Assembly: GCA_021199405.1 (NCBI GenBank)
Contig: JAJQID010000038.1
Location: 1-26,726, forward strand
Source: Lachnospiraceae bacterium
GTDB taxonomy: Bacteria > Bacillota > Clostridia > Lachnospirales > Lachnospiraceae
Reading direction: 5' to 3'
DNA: 26,726 bases
Positions within the stretch are counted from its first letter, which is position 1; every line of letters starts with the position of its first letter. A model generated the notes under the pieces. The model did no database searches and was not told where the DNA came from. It saw only the letters and a list, made by a program, of their open reading frames with translations. The position numbers and the translations under genes are program-made. Below, in pieces: positions 21,589-26,726 of this stretch.

Positions 21589-22506
21589 ATGTTCATATTA
21601 ATTATTATTCTGTTGATTATTATTCTGGCAGTTCTGGCCAGTTGTATCCGGATTGTGCCGCAGGCGCAGGCCTTTGTGGTGGAGCGGCTGGGAACCTATC
21701 AGGGCACCTGGGGCGCGGGGTTAAAGATCAAGATGCCGATCATTGACCGTGTGGCAAAAAAGGTGACCCTGAAGGAACAGGTGGTGGACTTTGCGCCGCA
21801 GCCTGTGATTACCAAGGATAATGTGACCATGCGGATTGACACGGTGGTGTTTTTTCAGATCACGGATCCCAAGCTGTATACCTACGGTGTAGAGAATCCG
21901 CTGATGGCCATAGAGAATCTGACAGCTACCACTCTGAGGAATATTATCGGTGAGATGGAGCTTGACCAGACTCTGACCAGCCGTGAAACGATTAACACGA
22001 AGATGCGCTCTTCTCTGGATGTGGCCACCGATCCCTGGGGAATCAAGGTCAACCGGGTGGAGTTAAAGAATATTATTCCTCCCACCGAGATTCAGAACGC
22101 CATGGAGAGACAGATGAAGGCGGAGCGCGAGCGCCGTGAGGCGGTCACCAGGGCAGAGGGCGAAAAGAAAGCGGCCGTGCTGCAGGCGGAGGGACAGAAG
22201 ATGTCCGCCATTCTGAAAGCGGAAGCCGAGAAGGAAGCGGCGATCCTCAGGGCGGAGGCAGAGAAGGAAAAGCGCATCCGCGAGGCAGAGGGCCAGGCGG
22301 AGGCCATTGTGAAGGTGCAGCAGGCTAAGGCGGAGGGCATTCGTATGCTGAAGGATGCCGGCGCTGATGAGTCGGTGCTTCGCCTAAAGAGTCTGGAGGC
22401 CTTTGAGAAAGCGGCGGACGGGCAGGCCACCAAGATCATTATTCCCTCGGAGATTCAGGGACTTGCCGGATTGGCCAGCAGTGTAAAGGAAATTGTGAAG
22501 GAATAA
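21589..22506 (+). CDS. SPFH/band 7 (stomatin/QmcA-like) protein
   Basis: 305-residue membrane-associated scaffold protein. One N-terminal hydrophobic segment (residues 1-20, FILIIILLIIILAVLASC) is followed by the band 7 domain (about 22-190) with VPQAQAFVVERLGTYQGTW, DVATDPWGIKVNRVELKNI and IPPTEIQNAMERQMKAERERR. A coiled coil of Ala/Glu/Lys repeats (QAEGQKMSAILKAEAEKEAA and on) covers about 200-260, and the tail IIIPSEIQGLAGL resembles the oligomerisation end of stomatins. AAGGAG lies 6 nt before the ATG at 21589; the frame is open upstream to 21412, but that stretch overlaps nfeD and is discarded. It forms a pair with the NfeD gene. Confidence 0.94.
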   Translation: MFILIIILLIIILAVLASCIRIVPQAQAFVVERLGTYQGTWGAGLKIKMPIIDRVAKKVTLKEQVVDFAPQPVITKDNVTMRIDTVVFFQITDPKLYTYGVENPLMAIENLTATTLRNIIGEMELDQTLTSRETINTKMRSSLDVATDPWGIKVNRVELKNIIPPTEIQNAMERQMKAERERREAVTRAEGEKKAAVLQAEGQKMSAILKAEAEKEAAILRAEAEKEKRIREAEGQAEAIVKVQQAKAEGIRMLKDAGADESVLRLKSLEAFEKAADGQATKIIIPSEIQGLAGLASSVKEIVKE

Positions 22507-22559
22507 TCAGCCGTTGCTATGGGAAATGGACATCACAGTGCAGAAAAGAGACAACAGAC

Positions 22560-23555
22560 ATGAATTTAAAAGGAAGAAATTTTTTAAAGCTGCTGGATTT
22601 TACACCGGAGGAAATTACTTTTCTTCTGGATCTGGCGGCAGACTATAAGGACAAAAAGAAAAAGGGCGTCCCGGTGGATGAATTTAAGGGTAAAAACGTG
22701 GCGCTGATTTTTGAAAAAACCAGTACCAGAACCCGCTGCTCCTTTGAGGTGGCGGCCCACGACCTGGGTATGGGAACCACCTATCTGGATCCCACAGGCT
22801 CCCAGATCGGCAAGAAGGAGAGCATCGCGGATACTGCCCGGGTGCTGGGAAGCATGTATGAGGGGATTGAGTACCGGGGCTTTGGACAGGACATCGTGGA
22901 GGAGCTGGCGAGGTATGCCGGCGTGCCGGTATGGAACGGCCTGACCAATGAATTTCATCCCACCCAGATGCTGGCGGATTTGCTGACGATTCGTGAGGAA
23001 TTCGGGCATCTGAAGGGCATTCACCTCTGCTACATGGGCGATGCCCGCTATAATATGGGTAATTCCCTGATGGTGGCCTGCGCAAAGATGGGAATGCACT
23101 TTACCGCCTGTACTGACAGCAGATATTTTCCGGCGGAAGAGCTGGTAAAAACCTGCCGTCAGATTGCAGATGAGACCGGCGGCAGCGTGACGCTGACAGA
23201 CAGGGTGGAAGAGGGCGCTGCCGGAGCGGATGTGATTTACACGGATGTGTGGGTTTCCATGGGAGAGCCGGACGAGGTGTGGGCGGAGAGAATCGCCGTT
23301 CTTTCTCCCTATCAGGTCAATCGAAGGGCCATGGAGCTGGCCGGGAAACAGGCGATTTTCATGCACTGTCTGCCCGCTTTCCATGATTTAAAGACTGCCA
23401 TAGGCGCTCAGGTAGGCGCGAAATTCGGGCTGACCGAGATGGAGGTTACTGATGAGGTATTTGAATCCGCACAGTCCAGAGTATTCCCGGAGGCGGAAAA
23501 CCGGATGCATACCATCAAGGCGGTAATGGCGGCAACTCTGGGGAAGGAACTGTAA
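22560..23555 (+). CDS. argF: Ornithine carbamoyltransferase
   Basis: Cytosolic enzyme that makes citrulline from ornithine and carbamoyl phosphate. The 331-residue length is typical. Carbamoyl-phosphate motif STRTR is at residues 55-59, HPTQ at 133-136, and the ornithine-binding HCLP with Cys270 at 269-272; DVWVSMGEPDE is the SMG loop. No catabolic partners (arcA, arcC) or other arg genes are in view, so an anabolic role (argF) is likely but not proven, as arcB is very similar. The ATG at 22560 has only a weak AAAAGAGA upstream. It follows the SPFH gene by 53 bp without a visible terminator. Confidence 0.95.
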   Translation: MNLKGRNFLKLLDFTPEEITFLLDLAADYKDKKKKGVPVDEFKGKNVALIFEKTSTRTRCSFEVAAHDLGMGTTYLDPTGSQIGKKESIADTARVLGSMYEGIEYRGFGQDIVEELARYAGVPVWNGLTNEFHPTQMLADLLTIREEFGHLKGIHLCYMGDARYNMGNSLMVACAKMGMHFTACTDSRYFPAEELVKTCRQIADETGGSVTLTDRVEEGAAGADVIYTDVWVSMGEPDEVWAERIAVLSPYQVNRRAMELAGKQAIFMHCLPAFHDLKTAIGAQVGAKFGLTEMEVTDEVFESAQSRVFPEAENRMHTIKAVMAATLGKEL

Positions 23556-23574
23556 ACACGGCGGATAACAATTC

Positions 23575-24555
23575 ATGATGAAACAGGAAATTTTAGCAAT
23601 GTTAAAGGCGTGCCCGGATTATCTGTCCGGGCAAATGCTGTGCAATTATTTTCAGGTCAGCCGCACCGCCGTCTGGAAGGTGATGAATCAGCTGAAGAGC
23701 GAGGGCTACCATATTGAATCTGTGCCCAACAGGGGCTACAGGCTTATTCAGGATACGGACATTTTCCAGGAGGAGGAGCTGCAGCAGGCTGTGCGGGGCA
23801 GATGGGCGGGCTGTAAGGTGATTTACAAAAAGGTCACCGGGTCCACCAATCTGGATGCGGCGGCCGCGGCGGGGGAGCTTCCCCATGGGGCGGTGATCGT
23901 GGCGGATGAGCAGACCGCGGGCCGGGGCAGAAGAGGGCGAAGCTGGGTCAGCGAGCCCGAGGGGAATATTTATTTTTCCCTACTTCTGAAGCCGGATTTT
24001 CTGCCGGAGAAGGCGTCCATGGTGACGCTGATCATGGCGCTGGCGGTGGCAGAGGCTATTGAAAATGTGACGGGGCTGTCAGCAGGAATCAAGTGGCCCA
24101 ACGACATTGTGATTGGGGGCAAAAAGGTATGCGGTATCCTGACGGAGCTGCGGGCGGAGCCTGATCTGATTCATCATATTGTGATCGGCGTGGGCATTAA
24201 CGCTCACCAGAAAAACTTTTCGGAGGAAGCACTTGTTTACGCTACCTCCATTGATCTGGAGACGGGAGGATTTCTCAACCGCACGGACCTGATCACGGAG
24301 GTCTGGGCCAGGTTTGAGACGCTTTACGATGAGTTTGAGAGAACGCTGGATCTTGGCGGCCTGCAGGAGGAGTACAACGCCCGTCTGGTCAGCCTGGGGC
24401 AGGAGGTTCGGATTCTGGATCCGAAGGGCGAGTATATCGCCGTTTCCGGAGGTATCGATGAAAAGGGGCAGCTTCAGGTGACAAGGAAGGACGGCAGCCG
24501 GGAGAGTATTTTTGCCGGCGAGGTCAGCGTCCGGGGAGTTTATGGGTATGTATAA
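23575..24555 (+). CDS. birA: Bifunctional biotin ligase / biotin operon repressor BirA
   Basis: Activates biotin to biotinyl-5'-AMP and attaches it to acceptor lysines of carboxylases; the group with an N-terminal DNA-binding domain also represses biotin genes. In the 326 residues, 1-65 form a winged helix (SGQMLCNYFQVSRTAVWKVM; VPNRGYRL), GRGRRGR at 116-122 is the biotinyl-AMP loop, KWPNDI starts at Lys173 in the active site, and residues 275-326 are the small C-terminal beta domain. Start is ATG 23575 or the next codon 23578; the ribosome binding site is weak. It begins 19 bp after argF, so co-transcription is likely. Confidence 0.95.
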   Translation: MMKQEILAMLKACPDYLSGQMLCNYFQVSRTAVWKVMNQLKSEGYHIESVPNRGYRLIQDTDIFQEEELQQAVRGRWAGCKVIYKKVTGSTNLDAAAAAGELPHGAVIVADEQTAGRGRRGRSWVSEPEGNIYFSLLLKPDFLPEKASMVTLIMALAVAEAIENVTGLSAGIKWPNDIVIGGKKVCGILTELRAEPDLIHHIVIGVGINAHQKNFSEEALVYATSIDLETGGFLNRTDLITEVWARFETLYDEFERTLDLGGLQEEYNARLVSLGQEVRILDPKGEYIAVSGGIDEKGQLQVTRKDGSRESIFAGEVSVRGVYGYV

Positions 24556-24572
24556 TACGAGGTGAATTTTAC

Positions 24573-24917
24573 ATGGAAGAAAGAATTGTGCTCTGCGGTG
24601 CCAACGCCTACGAGCAGAAATATTATTTTAATGAAAAATTTAAGCAGATTCCCCAGTCCATCCAGGATGAGCTGCACATCATCTGTGTACTGTTTACCGA
24701 AGAGGTCGGAGGAATTTTTACCTTTGTGTATGAGCCGGACGGCTCCCTGTCTCTGGAGACCACTGCCGAGGAAGATGACTTTTATTATGATGAGATCGGC
24801 AGCGGACTTCTGATTAACCAGATTCGCCAGACAAGGCAGGAGATGATTGAGACGCTGGAGCTGTATTACCGGGTGTTTATCCTTCATGAAAGCTTCGATC
24901 TGGAGGATGAGGACTGA
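24573..24917 (+). CDS. Small conserved acidic protein (resembles DUF6145)
   Basis: 114-residue acidic, soluble protein between birA and dusB, preceded by GAGGTG. It starts MEERIVLCGANAYEQKYYFN, has LPQSIQ-like and VLFTEEVGGIFTFVYEPDG strands, and ends with a helix and a DLEDED tail. I recognise the pattern as a family found in Lachnospiraceae at this same position, annotated as DUF6145; the family number is from memory and not checked. No catalytic motif, membrane segment or metal site is visible. Function unknown; the fixed position suggests some link with its neighbours, or merely operon conservation. Confidence 0.8.
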   Translation: MEERIVLCGANAYEQKYYFNEKFKQIPQSIQDELHIICVLFTEEVGGIFTFVYEPDGSLSLETTAEEDDFYYDEIGSGLLINQIRQTRQEMIETLELYYRVFILHESFDLEDED

Positions 24918-25005
24918 CGGCTGCCCTGAAGCTTTCAAAACGGAAACAGCGGGATTTTGATTACAGGCAAAGAGAAATTGGAAGAACAGCGGATTTGTGG
25001 AGAAT

Positions 25006-25983
25006 ATGAAACAGTTAAAAATCGGGAATGTTACCCTGGACAACAGCATCATTCTGGCTCCCATGGCAGGCGTCACAGACCTGCCTTTTCGTTTGCTCTG
25101 CAGGGAGCAGGGGGCGGCTCTGGTCTGCATGGAAATGATCAGTGCCAAGGCTTTATTTTACAAAAATAAAAATACCCGGCAGCTTTTGGAAATCCATCCG
25201 GATGAGAGGCCGGTGTCCCTGCAGCTTTTTGGCTCTGACCCGGATATTATGGCGGAGATGGCGAAGCAGATTGAAAAGCTGCCCTTTGCCATTCTGGACA
25301 TTAACATGGGTTGTCCGGTGCCGAAGGTGGTCAACAACGGAGAGGGAAGCGCTCTGATGAGAAACCCCAGGCTGGCTGGGGAAATTATTGAAAAAATGGC
25401 CAAAGCCATTGACAAGCCGGTGACAGTCAAGATCCGTAAGGGGTTTAACGATGATGAGGTGAACGCGGTGGAGCTCGCTCATATTGCTCAGGAGAGCGGT
25501 GCGGCGGCGGTGGCCGTCCACGGGCGTACCAGAGAGCAGTATTACAGCGGCCATGCTGACTGGGACATCATCCGGCAGGTGAAGGAGAAGGTATCCATTC
25601 CGGTCATCGGCAATGGGGACGTGCTCAGCGGGGAGGACGCGAAGCGGATGTTTCAGGAGACTGGCTGCGACGGGATTATGATTGGAAGGGGATGTCAGGG
25701 AAATCCCTGGATTTTCCACCAGATCGCAGAATATCTGGAGACCGGGCAGGTGCCCCCTGAACCCACGGCGGAGGAGAAAGCCAGGACTGTGCGGCGGCAC
25801 ATTGATTTACAGCTGCAATACAAGGGAGAATATATCGCCGTCCGGGAGATGCGTAAGCATCTGTCCTGGTACAGCGCCGGGCTGCCCGGGTCAGCGGCCT
25901 TCCGCCGACAGATCAATGGGGCGGAGACCGCGCAGCAGCTGTATGAGTGCGCGGAGCGGATGTTTACGGTGAATGACAGATAA
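25006..25983 (+). CDS. dusB: tRNA-dihydrouridine synthase (DusB-like)
   Basis: FMN-dependent enzyme that reduces uridines in the tRNA D-loop. The 325-residue protein has the TIM-barrel start LKIGNVTLDNSIILAPMAGVTD, MEMISAKALFY, the active-site loop DINMGCPVPKV with catalytic Cys103, KIRKGF, AVHGRTREQYYSGHADW, GNGDVLSG, and IGRGCQGNPWIF, followed by a helical C-terminal domain with RKHLSWY. ATG 25006 gives an N-terminus like other DusB proteins; a GTG at 24997 would add three residues and neither has a clear ribosome binding site. It ends the birA gene group; no good terminator is visible after it. Confidence 0.94.
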   Translation: MKQLKIGNVTLDNSIILAPMAGVTDLPFRLLCREQGAALVCMEMISAKALFYKNKNTRQLLEIHPDERPVSLQLFGSDPDIMAEMAKQIEKLPFAILDINMGCPVPKVVNNGEGSALMRNPRLAGEIIEKMAKAIDKPVTVKIRKGFNDDEVNAVELAHIAQESGAAAVAVHGRTREQYYSGHADWDIIRQVKEKVSIPVIGNGDVLSGEDAKRMFQETGCDGIMIGRGCQGNPWIFHQIAEYLETGQVPPEPTAEEKARTVRRHIDLQLQYKGEYIAVREMRKHLSWYSAGLPGSAAFRRQINGAETAQQLYECAERMFTVNDR

Positions 25984-26032
25984 ATTTGCCCTTTTTATAG
26001 GCTTTATGTGAGTGAATTCTATGCCTTTTGAG

Positions 26033-26061
26033 TTGATTTTGCAATGCAAACGCTGTATAAT
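26033..26061 (+). promoter_or_regulatory. Promoter of the toxin-antitoxin operon
   Basis: TTGATT at 26033-26038, 17-nt spacer, perfect TATAAT at 26056-26061; one of the best promoters in the window. Confidence 0.8.
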
Positions 26062-26073
26062 ACAGGTGCAGTT

Positions 26074-26100
26074 AGATACAAAATGCGTGCATTTGTATCT
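26074..26100. promoter_or_regulatory. Putative toxin-antitoxin operator (inverted repeat)
   Basis: AGATACAAAATGC (26074-26086) and GCATTTGTATCT (26089-26100) form an inverted repeat with one extra A, starting just after the expected transcript start. DinJ/RelB-type ribbon-helix-helix antitoxins bind such repeats to repress their own operon. Confidence 0.6.
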
Positions 26101-26132
26101 GATCCCCGCGGCAATCGCCAAATATCCGTGAA

Positions 26133-26146
26133 TACCCGTAGGGCAT
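26133..26146 (-). repeat. Fragment of the palindromic repeat family
   Basis: The 14 bases match 15838-15851 exactly in inverted orientation (the CCC-TAC-GGG module). It lies in the 5' UTR of the toxin-antitoxin operon, within a non-coding stretch that otherwise shows only the promoter and operator. Confidence 0.45.
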
Positions 26147-26213
26147 ACCTTATGTAAGCACGGTTATTGGCTCGTTGCTTTGCGGGAATGAAATGTGAAA
26201 GGAGCTGATTTTT

Positions 26214-26489
26214 ATGGCTAATTCGACAAATTTCAGTGTCCGTATGGACAGCGACATCAAAAAGCAGTGCGAAGCTCTGTATGGGGAGTTGGGCATGAAC
26301 CTGACTACTGCGATCAATGTCTTTCTGCGCCAGTCCCTCCGTGTCGGAGGGTTTCCGTTCGATGTGCGGCTCGATCAGCCCAACAAGGAGACGATTGCCG
26401 CCATGCTGGAAGCGGAGCATATCGCACATGACCCTTCTGTAAAGGGATATACCGATCTGGATGAGATGTTTGCGGAGCTGAAAGAATGA
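26214..26489 (+). CDS. Type II antitoxin of the RelB/DinJ family
   Basis: 91-residue antitoxin. The N-terminal half is a ribbon-helix-helix DNA-binding domain (FSVRMDSDIKKQCEALYGELG, LTTAINVFLRQSLRVGGFPF), and the acidic C-terminal half (ending TDLDEMFAELKE) is the part that wraps and neutralises the toxin in this family. GAAAGGAG precedes ATG 26214. Its stop overlaps the toxin start in an ATGA (26486-26489), giving translational coupling. It probably autoregulates through the inverted repeat at 26074. Confidence 0.93.
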   Translation: MANSTNFSVRMDSDIKKQCEALYGELGMNLTTAINVFLRQSLRVGGFPFDVRLDQPNKETIAAMLEAEHIAHDPSVKGYTDLDEMFAELKE

Positions 26490-26726
26490 GGAAAACCAAA
26501 TATACTGTCAAACCTACTACTCAGTTCAAAAAGGACTACAAGCGAGCCATCAAGCGAGGGCTGAAAATCGAGTTGCTGGAGGATGTTGTGGCCTGCCTCG
26601 CCCTAGGCGAAATGCTTCCGGAGAAGAACAAAGACCATGAGCTGACCGGCGACTGGGTGGGTCACCGGGAATGTCACATCCTGCCGGACTGGCTGCTTAT
26701 CTATCGCATTGATGGTGATGTGCTGG
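26486..26726 (+). CDS. YafQ-type mRNA interferase toxin (cut by window end)
   Basis: The first 80 residues of a RelE-superfamily toxin, starting MRKTKYTVKPTTQFKKDYKR. The block KDHELTGDW-GHREC-HILPDWLLIYRI aligns with E. coli YafQ and keeps its active-site His, His, Asp and Trp (KDH, then H in CHILPDW, then DW); the last catalytic His and Phe are expected after the window end. YafQ cuts mRNA in the ribosome at AAA-type lysine codons. No frameshift or stop is seen in the visible part, so the toxin looks functional. Confidence 0.9.
   Translation, partial: MRKTKYTVKPTTQFKKDYKRAIKRGLKIELLEDVVACLALGEMLPEKNKDHELTGDWVGHRECHILPDWLLIYRIDGDVL

Overview
The window looks like a chromosome segment of a moderate-GC clostridial Firmicute, most likely a member of the Lachnospiraceae (Clostridium cluster XIVa). 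The grounds are the eukaryotic-type UDP-sugar pyrophosphorylase beside galE, a RelQ-type alarmone synthetase, an Amt-PII fusion, a PfkA with a TIDLD active-site segment, two small proteins that resemble conserved Lachnospiraceae families, AGGAGG-type ribosome binding sites and TTGACA/TATAAT-type promoters. All assignments come from reading motifs; no database search was run. Nearly every gene is on the + strand; the only convincing minus-strand gene is at 1517-1780.

Layout. 1-1428: end of a UDP-N-acetylhexosamine pyrophosphorylase-like gene and galE (nucleotide sugars). 1517-2615: a small conserved minus-strand gene divergent from relQ. 2616-4764: a long structured leader with two intrinsic terminators and a short ORF, then an ammonium transporter fused to its PII regulator. 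4776-5853: a regulatory stretch, then an orphan coiled-coil protein with a C-terminal membrane anchor. 5880-8007: flavin reductase overlapping a LysM/G5/M23 cell-wall endopeptidase. 8019-8190: two large palindromic structures. 8302-9597: murA. 9711-9934: palindromic repeat element. 9951-15414: dnaE, pfkA and a TrmH-family rRNA/tRNA methyltransferase. 15431-15714: a compact unit of promoter, 30-codon ORF and terminators. 15740-15887: another repeat element. 15916-19440: a heterodimeric ABC exporter. 19529-20883: cell-wall hydrolase with a WalR-type box. 21059-22506: NfeD plus SPFH/stomatin pair. 22560-25983: argF, birA, a small conserved gene and dusB. 26033-26726: a DinJ/YafQ-type toxin-antitoxin module cut by the window end.

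Most of the coding content is ordinary core metabolism, cell wall and information processing. The unusual material is between genes: (i) a possible ribosome-controlled attenuator ahead of the BmrCD-like ABC pair, where 9 bases overlapping the start codon of the short ORF are perfectly complementary to the 3' arm of the terminator; (ii) a family of palindromic, modular intergenic elements in which two copies keep a hairpin by a compensatory base-pair change; (iii) a cloverleaf-like multibranched fold between the M23 gene and murA; (iv) the amt leader; (v) a match to the WalR consensus upstream of a cell-wall hydrolase.
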